NCBI GenBank assembly: GCA_036023115.1
Contig: JAYKKT010000061.1
Location: 11,316,501-11,380,500, forward strand
Direction: 5' to 3'
Source of the DNA: Brasenia schreberi
Taxonomy: Eukaryota > Streptophyta > Magnoliopsida > Nymphaeales > Cabombaceae
Length of the DNA stretch: 64,000 nucleotides
Shown here: positions 18,936 through 33,989 of the stretch, in pieces
Position numbering within the stretch: the stretch's first letter is position 1
Layout of the letters: each line of letters begins with the position of its first letter
Translations under genes and position numbers: made by a program
The notes under the pieces: model-generated
Database searches by the model: none
Told to the model about the DNA's origin: nothing
Seen by the model: the letters and a program-made list of their open reading frames with translations, nothing else

Positions 18936-19138
18936 TTAACATGATACATGAACCAGCTCAAAGGTGACCTGAAATACATATCGCAAACCCTACTTAATTT
19001 GACCTAAGTCTTGGATTTGATTCTCTCTCTCTCACCTTCTGCAACTAGCATCACTCTAATTTTATACACAGATTTTAGCAGGACTTTGTATTATTTCTGG
19101 TATTAGGCCTTTTCCCGGACGGACAGAGAAGAACTTTT

Positions 19139-19215
19139 TTTTATGGGAAGGCCAAATCCTGATGCACTCGCCGAGTGTCGAACTCACGGCCTTCAACTTG
19201 TGAAACTTGCGTGCT
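19139..19215 (-). repeat. SINE-like repeat, family B (partial)
   Basis: TTATGGGAAGGCCAAATCC, then GTGTCGAACTCACGGCC and TTCAACTTGTGAAACTTGCG match the 3' half of family B in minus orientation. The box A end is degraded. Confidence 0.45.
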
Positions 19216-19782
19216 ATCACTTATTGGAGTAAGACAGAAAGAAGCTAGAATACAGAAACTTGAAAAAATTCACAGGCAACAGTAGGGAAAAATAGATAAC
19301 GTGCTCTTCATTATTGGTGGTAGGTCTGCAAAGGCCCTATTTTCTGTAAGGAGCAACACATGAATTGAGCTTTCCCGTCATCACTGCTAAAATTTGAGAG
19401 AGAGAGAGAGAGAGAGCACCATAAGTTAGTATAATTAAACGATTAATTAGAACTTGCAAGCGGTATGCATGTAAAAAACATTGACAGACTTGGAAAATCT
19501 TTTAGGGTTGTGCAAATAGCGTACGATTATACCATGCGCAATGATCATAACCCACGATTCAATCCGTGGGCTCTACACCTTCCTGAAAATTTCAGAAGTT
19601 GTTTTAAGGTGAGCAAACAGCAGAAGGATATAATAGCCCAAGGTTGGGGTGGGAAAGCGCTCCACCTCATAAAAAGTACTGGGGAGAGTGCGCAAACAGT
19701 AAATACAGACGAACCTTTTCAGTACTTTAGGTGGGTCATCTTCGTGAATTCTTAAGCCAAGCTATGATGGTTACTGTAGCAG

Positions 19783-19900
19783 AGCGTTAGCTCAACTGAT
19801 TTTGACACCCTTGCTGCAGGTCGGGAGTTCGACTCTCACGGACACCGACCTTCCGAGACCTATTCATGGCCGAAAAGCAACTTGCGATGTGAAGAAGTTT
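19783..19900 (+). repeat. tRNA-like SINE copy
   Basis: GCGTTAGCTCAACTGATTTT (box A-like) is followed 40 bases later by GGGAGTTCGACTCTC (box B-like) and then ~60 bp of non-tRNA sequence. A plain tRNA gene is excluded because no acceptor stem or anticodon arm can be formed around these boxes. It differs from family A in its body. Confidence 0.5.
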
Positions 19901-21400
19901 CACAGTTGATCTGCAGGATCCCAAATGAATTGCCTCCCCACATCATTGCTATATAATCTCATTGCCACTTTATGATATTTTATTTCTCAACATGATTTTA
20001 CAAAACATCCTTTCTTCCTCTCTCTCTTTCTTTGATTAGATACTGCTCATCTGCTTTTTACTCATGTTCAATAAATTTTTTTGAGACATAAATATAATAA
20101 CATTACACTTCGTACAATTTTTGAAATTTTTATAATTTTAAGTTATGCATATGTAATAAAAAGTATAAAATGGACATAAATAAACATATCAAAAGTGAAA
20201 AATCTAGTTATATATACACACAACACACATACACACTCTTAGTGTTAAGTCTTATTTTTCAAATATACTGGATTATGCCCTAGTGCTGTTAATTAGGAGA
20301 GATGTAATTTATTTTAACTTTTGTAAGGAACCACTCGTTACAGTCGAAGATGTAATCGTTTTGTAATTTTCATTAAAAAGTCAATTTTCTAATGAAAATT
20401 TAATTTAACGAGCCAGCTCACGTTAAGTTCAACCCATGTCACAAACGGAACATGGACTGTTACTATGCAAAACCATGACCAGTTGGGCTCATTCAGCAGC
20501 CCCAGCCATCAAGCAACTAACTGCATGGTGGTAGCCGAGTCGCTATACTCTCGAATTCGACTCACTGGACACCTCATGATGGAGAAAGCAAAAACTCGCA
20601 TATTTTGTTGAAAAATTAAAAAAAATTGGAATTTTCATTAATTGGGTGGTGGTGGCGGCCTACATGGGGACACTGCTCACTTATTACGTCAGCAGAAGTG
20701 GGTCCCATCAACACAGTCTTGGTGAGGATTCCACATCATCAAGCAAAAAATAAAAGGTCAAAGTTCACCACAAACCAAAAGTTTAAATAAAAAAATATGA
20801 AGTAATGATACGTTGATGACGATGGCTGCATCAGTGAAAACACACAACTCGAGAGCTTGAGAGCACACAAACATATATATTGAAAGAGAGATTTTATCCT
20901 ACGCATCACTAACACTACATATTCATATGTTCTCTTTGTGTTTAAGGACATGAAATTAAAAAAAGATTGTTTTCATATTTTTTAAAGTACTCTTATAAGT
21001 TTTAAATGACACTGATATGTCCTCAAAGCAGATGGAGTGGAGCTGCGGCCAATCTTGAAATTTGAAAAACAAATGAAAATTTATGATCTATTATTGAATT
21101 CCTGGCTATTACAACTCCACCTTAAATGCTTGAATAAGTTGTTCACCCTATCCTATAAAAAATTCTACATCTGTTGCTGTCTAAAAGCAAAGAAAACTCA
21201 TGAGTATTCGTTTGTCAAAATATTGCGGGATCAAATACACACACACATATATATTGAAAGAGAGAGCTTTTATCTTATGTATATCTAACACTAAATGAGC
21301 ACACACGCATAATAAGATTGTTTTTATAATTTTTTATGTATTCTTATACATTTTCAATGACACTAATATGACACCAAATAAAAGAAATATATTTGTTAAA
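19901..21400. other. Intergenic AT-rich DNA
   Basis: This is low-GC sequence with short CA/TA runs (20205-20235, 21235-21255). Two spots share 'catatatattgaaagagag' (20871 and 21244), a short local repeat. No genes were seen. Confidence 0.5.
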
Positions 21401-21408
21401 AATTGGGA

Positions 21409-23045
<1,637 letters not shown>

Positions 23046-23046
23046 A

Positions 23047-23384
<338 letters not shown>

Positions 23385-23399
23385 ACATGTGACCTGAAC

Positions 23400-24045
23400 G
23401 TAAATTACAAAAAGATTATCAATATGCACGTCGAAACTTCACGTGACCTGAACGTAAAGTACAAGAAGATTTGCGTTTTGTCCAACGTTGAGTCGGATCC
23501 TTGTCACATGACATGAGGTAGGAAGCCCTTGAAGGTTTAAGATCTCATTAGATTGCTTCTTATTATAAACTTTGGGAGCTAAGATGCATGGACTTGCTCA
23601 AAGTATGTCATCCTCGGATTCATATCTCTGACTTTATTATTTAAACTGAGAAAGTCTTGCCCAACACTCAATACATTCTCTATGGTTGCTTGTGCATATG
23701 ATAGATGATCAAACAAGGCAAATGAGAATCACGCAGAATGATGCACCTCCAAATCCATCTTGGTTTGAAGAAGAAATGTTCATTATGAAGATTTTGACTT
23801 GGGAAATAAGCTACCAATAGCATCCTCATGTTAGATTCATTAATCGACTCGATTATAAATCCCATCAATTGACACACTTTTTGCAAGAAAGACAATGCAT
23901 CTAAGTTATACAATTAAAGGATATCTAGAAAAATCGGATTATGCTCACTTTTGACTTACTCTCTCATGAAAACTCATTGCTTTTTATGTTACGAGGATAA
24001 ATTTAAAAGTTTTAGGGTTTTCAGAAAAAGAAGAAGGATAATGTT
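23400..24045. other. Intergenic DNA with a small local duplication
   Basis: 'gtgacctgaacgtaaa' occurs at 23389 and 23443 within a ~54-bp imperfect tandem duplication. The rest holds no recognised feature. Confidence 0.5.
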
Positions 24046-24250
24046 ATCACATATGGCCGGTTCAAACCGATCATGGAACCACCGATAACCGGAAATGAGA
24101 ACCTTCTCATTCATGATTTTTGGAAACCGGTGGTTCCAAATGGCCGCTTATTAAAGTTTATATTTTTTTCCACGTTGATTATCACAAGTTGAGTGTTGGC
24201 TCAACGGTAGGAGATATCCTATTCATTTGTTAACAAGAGAAAACTTGAAT
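24046..24250 (+). repeat. GGTTCC-rich element with tRNA-like boxes
   Basis: A block rich in GGTTC/GAACC words (CCGGTTCAAACCG, GGAACCACC, AACCGGTGGTTCC) is followed by GAGTGTTGGCTCAACGGTAGG, which resembles a Pol III box A. The same two parts occur in opposite orientation at 33640-33985, with a better box B-like GAGTTCAACTC there. Confidence 0.5.
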
Positions 24251-24729
24251 ACATTTGTTATGATTTGTACTTTTGTGATCCATACCTTGCTGCATTCAGC
24301 TCCTTTCGTTATGGTTTTTCTCAAATTCAACCTGTAATATGAGTTTATTCCAAATGTGGTCCTCTTCAAAATCATGATTAACAACTAATCTTGATCAAGA
24401 AAGCTATTTTTCACGATTATGCTTCTCAAAACTTTCATGGCACCCCATTTCCACAATGAGCCTTGTTTTATAACTATTCGGAAACAAGCCCTTCAATATT
24501 CGACTATTGAAATATTTCCAACATAATCTCTTTCCCATTATATTTCACAAAACCCACTATTTTTAAGAGGAAAAATATTGATTCATCACGTGTCCATGTG
24601 AAGTAACCCATGAACTAATATGTCTAATGTTATAAAATAAGATTGGTTTTCTCATAATGAGCAATTGTCAGTGGCGGACTCAAGATTTTTCTTGGGATAA
24701 AGCACACTTGTATTTAATGTCTATTTTTT

Positions 24730-25395
24730 TTATATAAAGTGGCGGACCCAAGAATTCTTTAAATTTGTACCTCGCCCTAAAGTAGGTCTGGTCTGCCACT
24801 TAGTTCACTTGACTAGGGGTGCTGATTCACAAGTTGATGGTCGGGGCCTGCATCTTGCTCTGGCCTCCCAATTGTACCAAAAGAGAGTAAAAGATTGTTC
24901 TTGCTTATTGGGATAAATAGTTAATAGGAATTCTTCATGTCCCACCTCTAGACAACCCTACCTACTGTGGAAAAAGGATTGGTTAATGCCAAGGTTTAGA
25001 CACAGTGACTTAGTCAGAGTTTAGCTGGTATCATCTGTTAAATTGAACCAAAATCAAGCATTGTCCCATATTGAGGTTGGCTGACTCTTAGTTGCCATTG
25101 AGCTCGATCATGTATAGCACACCTTCTTCTCATTAAAAGAAAACCTTCTTAATGAAAAGAAGTAGGTCACCTTGCTAGACAGTCAACTCACAAGGTGAAA
25201 GTCATGAATATGATACTTGGGGCTTGAATATGGATTTGAGCTCCCCATTTTATCAAAAATAGAAGAAAACCTCCATAACAACGAGCTCGCTAGCTAGAGG
25301 TTCGATGACAAGGTGAAGTACATGAGTTTGACACCTAGAGCGCTCATCTCGGTTTGTCCTCTCTGTTATACTCTCTTTAAAGAAAAGAAAAAGAA
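24730..25395 (+). repeat. Cluster of degraded tRNA-like repeat copies
   Basis: Three fragments can be seen in tandem order: 24790-24890 (ends CTCTGGCCTCCCAATTGTACC, like the family A tail), 25165-25262 and 25280-25385 (both with 'gacaaggtgaa', 'catgagtttgacac'-like words). Each is too decayed to give exact ends. They suggest repeated insertion of tRNA-derived elements at this locus. Confidence 0.4.
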
Positions 25396-25489
25396 GAAGA
25401 AAACCTCCATAGTATGCATTCCTAAACTATCTAGTAGTTCAAGCCAAATGCAAATGGTAAGGCTAAATTTTACATCTCCTGTGTTATAT

Positions 25490-25750
25490 ATATGTGAAAT
25501 TTAGTATATGCAAATAATATTACATGCTAGCATATCCAAACAAATAAATATCAACCATTCAATTTAGAAGATGGGCTATTGATATTTGAAATTGAAAAAC
25601 AAAATATCTATTCACTGTTTATGAGTGTACTTAATTCAAAAAGTAACATTTACTTTTTAATTTAAATATCAATTATTCATCTTTTAATTAAAATGGTAGA
25701 GATATGTTTGAATATGCTAACCGTGCTCATCATGCTCTCTCTATATATAA
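25490..25750. repeat. AT-rich dispersed repeat, type C
   Basis: This AT-rich segment contains 'tatcaaccattcaatttagaagatgg', 'aatatcaattattcatc' and 'atatgtttgaatatgcta', ending in a CT/TA run. Similar word order is found near 22920-23040, 38200-38350 and 55810-55990, always beside a CT/TA microsatellite. It is probably a MITE-type repeat. Boundaries are inferred. Confidence 0.45.
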
Positions 25751-25771
25751 TATTTGTGATAGAAAAGCCTA

Positions 25772-25892
25772 GTTAAAAAAAAAAACCACGGAAGGCGATG
25801 TAGAGCCCCCACACGCATGCAACCGCTAGGAATACACCCACCTGCGAGTGGGCGTCAGAGAGCCCTACCGGTGAGCTAATGCACTGCCCTGT
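25772..25892 (-). repeat. SINE-like repeat, family A
   Basis: The plus strand begins with an A run and ends AGAGCCCTACCGGTGAGCTAATGC. The reverse complement gives box A-like GCATTAGCTCACCGGTAGGGC. The poly(A) at the far end on the plus strand would be poly(T) in sense, so orientation by tail is ambiguous. Box order supports minus. Confidence 0.5.
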
Positions 25893-26620
25893 GAAAGTGT
25901 AGAATTTGATGAGTGATGCGCGCACACAGTAAAGTTATCATGAACTTTGAACACCATGACCGGTTGGTTAGCTTCTCTGGTGAACGGGAAGCAACGTTGA
26001 AGACGATTATGCTGCATGGGACCATCTTCTAACAGTTGAAGTAAAGCAATTACAAAAGATTTTTTCTTGATACTTCTTATCTTGGAACAGTTCGGTAAGT
26101 TGGCCAACTTGAATGATATTATTACATCTTTTCTAATTGGCAAATGAAGGCATTGCTTAAATATCTGTAATTGACATCATTGCATGCTTTTTTGTACCCT
26201 CTTGTGCTAACTCATTATGGAGGGTTTGATATGGATTTCCTTTTTGATAGTGAGGGCCTCATATGGACTTTGTTAAATGGAAAAGAGAAGTCACTTTGGC
26301 CTTTGTTTAGTCCTTTCAATATGCAGTCTCTCTCTCTCTCACACACACACACAAAAGATGCACACACAAACATGAACAAAATTCGGGATGCCTTGGCAAT
26401 AAGCAAAAATGCATAGGATTCTATGGGTAAAATTTCAAGAAAAAGATATTGAAGAAGCAGAGCAGATAATAGGTAAAAACAAGTCATGAATTTGTTGCTC
26501 TTTTCCCATTCAGGAATCGGGGCTTGCCTAAAAAGGTAACAAAAAGCACCTACAACCTCTCTCTATAGGGGTATTATGGGAATTGTACATGACGATCATT
26601 TTGCTAGGTACATTATTAGT
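25893..26620. other. Intergenic DNA, nothing recognised
   Basis: A CT/CA microsatellite lies at 26325-26355. Open frames on both strands here are short and match no known family. Confidence 0.5.
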
Positions 26621-26765
26621 GCATGCTCCCCGGGCCATGCTAGAATATAGGTTCGAATCGGTTCGTATATTGGATTATCCGATTCGACTTAGTTCCGGTT
26701 TGTGCTCTATCTTGAGCTCTATAATTGTGTATCATCATTGTGCAAAGCCAAAACTACAAGATCAT

Positions 26766-26888
26766 GCACCCCGACCGTTAGCTCAATGACAGGGCACTCT
26801 GGCACTGTTGCTGCTGGTGCGGAGTTCGACTCCCAGGGAGTGCTGTGTGGGTGTTTGGTTTCGGCCTCCTGTTGTAACAAAAAAAAAT
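26766..26888 (+). repeat. SINE, family A (best preserved copy)
   Basis: GACCGTTAGCTCAATGACAGGGC (box A) is followed by GGAGTTCGACTCCC (box B). A tRNA-unrelated tail then ends GGCCTCCTGTTGTAAC and an A9 run at 26879-26887. Length is ~120 bp. Box spacing and the A tail match short plant SINEs. The flank at 26640-26700 has GGTTCGAATCGGTTCG words of the GGTTCC-rich family. Confidence 0.7.
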
Positions 26889-26889
26889 G

Positions 26890-28190
26890 ACAAGATCATG
26901 TTTTATGGTTTTCTTTAAGAGCATTGTAACCTTCCTACATCTCTCAATCCTTCTCCATCTTGGTGGGGCTCCGTATGATCACCTTATTACATACACAAAC
27001 CACCTTAAGCAATTAAGTTTTATTTGTATGGCGATGATTTTTATTTAGTTCATCATAATTTGGTTTTCTCATATATATGAACAAAAATGTAAAAGTTAAA
27101 GCAAAAAGTCTGTGTTTCATCAACTAGGCTCAATAATGCCAACAAAGCGACATCAGAATTCCATAGACTTCAGATTTTGAGATTCTTTTGGCTAATTATT
27201 GAGAGAAGGCTTCATCATGTGTGCCTTGTTGATATGTAAATAATGAGAATGATATATGCAGTCTAAGGGACTTCTTCTTTTATGGTTAAGCAGGTATTAG
27301 GCAAGACCCAGATCAATACAATTAAGCAAGGAACAAAGTTTTGTACCAACAGTGACGAAAGCCACCAAGGATGGGACTTCTTGAGCTAAACTGGGAGCAA
27401 AAAGTATTTGAGCAGTGACTCCATCCATAGAGATCTCTCTTGTAGATGACACATTTCCCCCCCCAATGGTTGGCACCTTACGAGTCGGATTTAATAGTCT
27501 AAAAAGAAGGTTGGGATAGTGTTATTCTTCGAGGTGCGATAAACGCTAACATTTAGGTTTATTTTCGGTCATGGGTGTCAAATAACCGGATATAATGGAT
27601 AATTGGTTAGATAAACTGGTAAATACCTTTAGAATACAACAAAACAAAAACCTCAGTTCATCTTGTACGAATGCAAATGAGTCTTAGACAAACCAACAAA
27701 ACAAAGATGATAATATTATAAATCCAGTTAGCTTTACAATATTACTTGTAAGTTATTTTGAAAACAAGATTATGAAATGACTCATACCATAGAAAAAAAG
27801 TTGGATGAATCTCATTTAACATCAACACTATATAGACAACATGAAAATATAACTCAAGGTAGATTTTAATAACACACCATATAATTGCATCATGAGTTAT
27901 AATCACTATCAAGTGCTACTAATGAGTATAATTATCATTCAATAAGGCAACTTTTAATACCACAACATGATTGTTAATTTAACAATGAGTTACAACCACT
28001 ATCAAATATTTTGGAAATCATTCAACAATACTATATATATATATATAGTAGTTCGTGCACACATCAATCCATGGTTTAATTCAAATTTCAAAAGCAAAAG
28101 GGCATATTTGTACTTTTTATAGTTGTAATAAATGTGTCTTGTATAAGTTATTTTTTGATTCAAAGATCTCAATGTATGATCTTTACATAT
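26890..28190. other. Intergenic AT-rich DNA
   Basis: No coding sequence was recognised. A weak local repeat ('atgagttataatcactatcaa' near 27892 and 'atgagttacaaccactatcaa' near 27984) is present. Confidence 0.5.
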
Positions 28191-28193
28191 AGA

Positions 28194-28415
28194 GAGAGTC
28201 ATGCTAGACATTGCTTGATCATCACTACTATCCATACGATCAATACACCAAGGCTACTATATTAGACATTAACATTTAATGCATTCATGTGCATTAAATG
28301 ACATTGATCCTCATGTCTATGTTGATGGGTGGCTAAATTTGTATTTTTATGTGATTTCATGGATGACACAAATGATCTAATAGAGTTTGGTATGGGAGAG
28401 TGTCTAGCAACTCTC
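28194..28415. mobile_element. MITE-like element with terminal inverted repeats
   Basis: The left end GAGAGTCATGCTAGACA (28194-28210) is matched by the inverted right end, which reads GAGAGTTGCTAGACA on the other strand (28415-28401). The 222-bp body has no ORF and contains 'cattgatcctcatgtc'. Three related copies lie at 32938-33150, 40096-40318 (inverted) and 56022-56219 (inverted). The transposase family cannot be assigned from these ends. Confidence 0.7.
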
Positions 28416-28544
28416 ATTTTTCCTACATATTATATATGTGTAGATAGACAACCACCATATCTTCGTTTACTTTGTTATTGGTTTTTTTATATGTAAAAGT
28501 GTATTTCATGCACTATGAGTGGCCCTTCTGCAGTTAGAAACCTA

Positions 28545-28935
28545 GTGTTCAGCAGTGTACTGAGAACATCAAAACTAGGAAAGAGGTGGAACGCCTTTAT
28601 TTTCGTGGAACGAATTGTCATATAATTATAGCATATCTTCCACAATGTTACAGCATATACTTAATTCTACTCGCTTATTCCTCTGTCTAATTCTTCACAG
28701 AAGTTCATCATTTGTGCTTACAGAATTGAAAAGCAATCCTTCCACCAGCATAATGGTCGAAATCAACCCACCTTGCAGGACGACCATCACAATAAGAGAA
28801 GCTTAAAGAGTCGAAGCTCTGTAATTGAGTCCTACTATTCAGCAGTATATTAAGAAATATCATAACTAGGAAAGAAAGTTAGAACCTCTTTGTTTTCATG
28901 AAAATATTTTATATAATTGCAATATATCTTGTAAG
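28545..28935 (+). repeat. Diverged ~95-bp duplication, 290 bp apart
   Basis: 'ttcagcagtgtactgagaacatcaaaactagg' around 28550 recurs as a diverged copy around 28838, followed in both by '..gaaag', 'tttattttcgtg'/'tttgttttcatg' and 'atataattatagcatatctt'/'atataattgcaatatatctt'. No gene is present. Confidence 0.6.
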
Positions 28936-29465
28936 CTTCTTTGGAATTAAACACTCAATAGCCTATAATTAATTCTGATTATTGAGAACTTTTTCTAGAC
29001 GTTTAGATTCTTCAAGTCAATTTTCGACAATCTGCCTAAGGAATTGACAAAATCAATACATCTAATGTGTGAATATTTGTGAAAATACCAAATTTTGCAT
29101 AGAAAACATAGCAACCACTTGCTTTCTATCAAAACAAGCTAATCGATGTTGGGTTAGCTTATTAAATTATTATATTTGCCTGAAACGCTCTCTTTGATGT
29201 AACAATTAGCTGATTAAGTGTACGCATACGTTAAAACACTTTTATGTGTCAATTTGCTTAAACTCAGAGGGTTTACATGAATTTCTCATTTGGGTGCTGC
29301 TCATATCAGATTGGACTCTTTCATTTAATGCTATATTAAGGATAGGGATATATTCTAGGGCTGTATGAGGTGAAAGAGATCCAACTAGTTTTATATCATA
29401 CGACCTCATAGATCCAACTTGATAAATGGATCTGGACTTAAAAACTGATAGAATATCAAGCATGC

Positions 29466-29583
29466 AGAGCATTACCTCATCCAGCGATGCTCCAAGAGTC
29501 CCACATCGTTGGTGGTGAGTTCAATTCCTAGGGTGTGCATGTTTGTGTGCTAGGCTTTGGCCTCCAGTTGTAACAAAAAAAAA
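29466..29583 (+). repeat. SINE, family A
   Basis: Box A is degraded (GAGCATTACCTCATCCAGCGATGC). Box B-like GTGAGTTCAATTCC is followed by the characteristic tail GCTAGGCTTTGGCCTCCAGT and TTGTAAC plus an A run at 29573-29582. The tail closely matches the copy at 26766. Confidence 0.65.
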
Positions 29584-29599
29584 GCTGATAAAACATCTA

Positions 29600-32570
29600 G
29601 AGGTGTGAAGATCTCTCTCTCTCTCTCTCTCTATGTATATATGTATCTATCTGATTGACATAATCATGTTGATCTGGATTTATTTGGTACGAGTAACATA
29701 CCCATATGGATTTGGTTCAATCAATAATTCTATGACTCTTATTGTTGACAAATTGGTTCTCAAGAACAAGTTTGCGACTACAATCAGTGAGTCGAACGTA
29801 TCTTTTTGTTGCAAGTATATTTCTTAAGTAAAAGATGAACTTATAAGAATAAAACTATTGAAACAATGAAGACACGTACATCCATCTACGTATATATACT
29901 TGTAGGTATTATACATTCCCAACTTCATGCTCCTATATGAGCGGCGCGAACATGAGCCCAATCCATTTTCAGCTGGCCCAATCAGAAGAAACAGAGTCGT
30001 CATTATGCTCTTCTCATTCTATATTAGCGTTGGATTGGGAAAATGCGAACAGGTTTTATCTTTTGGTTTCAACATTTTTGAGGCCTTCTTCTTCTTCTTT
30101 TAAAGTGTTCATCAGTTAACTTCCTACACCTCACCGGAGGCACCCGATAGGATGCCTCTGTTTCTTCGATTTTTTGTTTGGAATATGACCTGGTGGACCT
30201 TGTTTACTATCAATATGATAAAAGGATGTTTATGTTAGGTGTGGTCGTGTATGCCTCATCTAGTTTGCACTTTGCAGCTCATCAAGGTATAAGCTTCGCT
30301 CTCTTTAAATGAGCAAGATCGACGAGAATGAACATAATTGAACAATTAGAAGCTAAGTGCAGTATGATAAGAACCAATGTTGTAAATGTTATATAAGAGC
30401 CTGTATCGCAGGAGACACTGACCATATGGTAATGATACATTTTATTTTAAAATTATTTTTTAAAAGAATTCATAAAAATATAAAAAAAATTAAAACGATG
30501 AAAAAATTCACAATTTGTACCACACCAAGAAACAATAGATTCAACATACTAGATGAGGAGACAAAAAAACTGTCCTACATAGGGTTTGAACATCTCATTA
30601 AGGTTTACATTCCCCTCGAGTCTCATTTTGAAACTTAAGATTGATGACTATTAATGGATGTATAATATATATGAGATTTTTAGATTGAAAGGAGTTAGTC
30701 TTAAAGAGAAAGAGTAAGCATACAAGAGGAGACAAAGAAACTGGCCTACAGGGGGTTTGAACATACTCAAACTTTAATTAAAAAACATGATTTTAGAAAC
30801 TTACACCATACCATGTGATACAGTACCCATATCACAACATATCATACGATACACCCGATACTGTGCAATAAATGGTGTTTCATGATTGTTCAAGTACTGA
30901 TACGCATGATACACCTATCATGTTGCATATTACTATACAATATTTTTAATATTGATAAGAACCTTTTGTTGGCTCCCAACATAAATGAATAAAAGCTGGA
31001 AGATAATGTAGATATAGGTCTCAAGTTAACAAAGAGTAGGCAGACCGAGTATTCACTTTCAGTATCCCCAAACTAGCAAAACCTTCAAGGGCATGAAAAT
31101 GAGAAGCTATACAAAGCTTAAATTTGCAGGATAATCAACTAATTAAATGGAAATTAATTATGAGTTCTGCGATCGCATTCCTTTTCCTTTCGGCCACTAG
31201 GAGAAGCCACCTTTCAAGGACGAAAACCCACCCCCATATGTATATATAACGTGTGTTTATTTACATAAAATACATGTATATAACATATATACATTTATTA
31301 AGTATTTTACATGCACATATGTATATTCTTTTATATCTATAAATGTATATATGCACACATAATAACTTCTAGTTTAATAATATAAAATACTATAGAGAAG
31401 ATTTTTTTTATTTTATATAGAATATATAATAAAAACTGAATTCTTTCCTACAAAATACTTAAAGTGTGTGTGTGTGGGGGGGAGGGTATTTTCTTCGAAA
31501 CCAATTCATTCGTAGGGGGGATTCATGGTTCAGTATAGTTCTGTTGTAGCCACAACCTTGAACCAGACAACTACCTTCGGTTCTTAGTTTTTAGAGAATC
31601 GAACCAAACCGGGTCATAATCGGAATGGAACCAAACAAGGTCATCATCAGAATTGAAAGCTGTTCCAGTTCGTTTTAGCTCTAAACCACTGCTTTACTTA
31701 TAGACTTATAGTAGGGTTTCCTACCGAGCTTGTTTATGTTCAGCTGATGTTCTTCATTAAGCTGAACATGAACAGTGACTGCTCGGTCGGCTCGTGAAGG
31801 CTGAAAAAGAGAGATGAGCTGTTCATGAACCATTTATCTTGTCGTAAGCATAGCACAGTTATGAATGGATCAAAGATATGGGATCAAGAATGAAATTACA
31901 GAAGAGTTCAAACACGGGTTAGAACAAGCACAAGCAAGTCCAAAGAAATGTTATAAATCTCGTAGTGTATTGTATCAATACTTAATCTATAAGACCCAGA
32001 TACCCGTATTGCTTTCAAGTATTAATCAACGCGTATCACGTCATATCATAAACTAAAGAAAAATATCATAAGGCATCATCATTATTTGCAGTATGATACA
32101 AATTTTTTAAATCTTAATTTAGTATTAAATGTTTTATTTATTAGATAATTGTTGCTTGGATGTTCCCATTTTTCTATTAATATTTGATTCTTTTATTATT
32201 GAGTTTCTAATGCAAATAATAATGAATTAAACTGCACTGTACAATACAGCTCGATTATCGCAGACCCATAAACTTGTGACATTGGGTCTAAGTGCTTGAA
32301 ACAATAGTTAAAATAAGTTCAAACTCAGAGTGCTGTATTCGAACTCGACTTTCTGTGATACAACGAACAACGTTTCTTTTTTGTGTTGTCAACATGGGGT
32401 TAGTTAGACCTCTACCAGATTGCAATTAAGTATAACTGTAAGATGAACAACTTGCTAATATGTTTTTGGATATGCTAATACAAGCTAGCACGTAGCTCAT
32501 ATAGGAAACAAGCTGAACATAAGCAGCCCGTGCTCAGTTCATTCAGCTTCTTTTCCATACCTACTGCTGT
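29600..32570. other. Intergenic DNA with GATAC-rich and GAGCTGAAC-rich repeats
   Basis: There is a (CT)n run at 29612-29632. 'gaggagacaaa(a/g)aaact' and 'gggtttgaacat' are duplicated at 30556 and 30728. The block at 30790-30960 is rich in GATAC/GTATC words, which recur at 31960-32100. GGTTCC-type words lie at 31550-31690, and GCTGAACATGAAC-like words lie at 31740-31840. There are no supported genes; the frames present are short. Confidence 0.5.
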
Positions 32571-32580
32571 GGTTACTGGG

Positions 32581-32927
<347 letters not shown>

Positions 32928-32937
32928 AACTGCTTCA

Positions 32938-33150
32938 CAACTTTTCATGCTAGACATTACTTTATCATTATCACTGTCTGTATGGTAAATCAAACGTTGG
33001 TGATCAAAGTACCTATCCCAAGTACTTGCATTAAATGATAAAGCTCGCATTGATGTTGATGGCTAACTCGATCTATGTTAAATGATTGTACAAACGACAT
33101 AAATAGTCCAATAGAGTATGGCATGAGAAGGTATGTAACATCTCTCATTT
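32938..33150. mobile_element. MITE-like element (copy 2)
   Basis: The left end CTTTTCATGCTAGACATTAC resembles the left end of the copy at 28194. Internal 'gttgatggctaactcg' and 'aatagtccaatagagtatggcatgagaagg' align with 'gttgatgggtggctaa' and 'gatctaatagagtttggtatgggag' of that copy. The right end is ACATCTCTC. It lies directly against the GA microsatellite. Confidence 0.6.
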
Positions 33151-33635
33151 TCTTTCTATTGTCTATATATATGGTGATTTGATATGCCTATTGCTAATAC
33201 TGTTCACTCGTACTCGACCATTATTTTTTAAGGCATGAGTTTAATAATATTGATATTTTGTACTTTCTCAAAACTTCTTAAATTTTTTTAAATTGAACTC
33301 ATGCAACCAAAAACATTGGATAGACATGACATAAGTGGGTTGGATCTATTCTTTTTATCTATCAATATATATATATGGAGAGAGAGAGAGAGAGGAGAGA
33401 AGTGAATCCTAGGGATTTGAATTAAAAGTATACTTTTGTACTTTGCACTTGATGTATCATGTGCATTATATGCAAAGTAATTTAAATATTAAAGATGTTT
33501 ATGCAAGATTATGCATCACAAGACAATTATACATGTAAGACATTGTGTGTGTATATATATATCTACTCATCAATTTTGTGAATCATTTACAAAAGTGATT
33601 CAATTCAAGAAAAGATATTTGACACTTAGGTTCTT
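33151..33635. other. Intergenic AT-rich DNA with short microsatellites
   Basis: GA run at 33378-33395, and 'gatttgaattaaaagta' at 33416, which recurs near 56585. No gene was recognised. Confidence 0.5.
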
Positions 33636-33639
33636 GTTA

Positions 33640-33985
33640 CTATCTCCGGTTCTCGGATATGAAACCGCCCTGAAACCCGTTTAAAAAGCTATTTTATAAA
33701 GAACAACCCTTTACAACCCATGAGAGTTGAACTCTTGACTTGGCCAACAATAGGAGACATCCTACTATTAAGCCAACACTCAAATTGTGATTAGAAACGG
33801 TTTATATATTATTTATTAATATACGATTTGAAACCGTTGATTCCGGTTCCATTCAGGTTTCCAGAAAATAAAAACCATAACCGAACAGGAGGGTCCCTGG
33901 TTGCGGTTACAATTCTGTGGCCGGTTCCGATTACCAGCAATTCTACAACCCGTCCGGTTCCAATTCCGAACCGGCCATATCTACT
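33640..33985 (-). repeat. GGTTCC-rich element with tRNA-like boxes (inverted copy)
   Basis: On the minus strand a block of GGTTCCGGTT-type words (33985-33835) is followed by GAGTGTTGGCTTAATAGTAGGA (box A-like) and AAGAGTTCAACTCTC (box B-like, near 33735-33720). Order and spacing match the plus-strand copy at 24046-24250. Confidence 0.55.
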
Positions 33986-33989
33986 TGGC

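Noticed and set aside
19783..19860. Functional tRNA gene
   Set aside because: Box A and B are present, but no acceptor stem, anticodon loop or 3' end can be formed. It is treated as a SINE.
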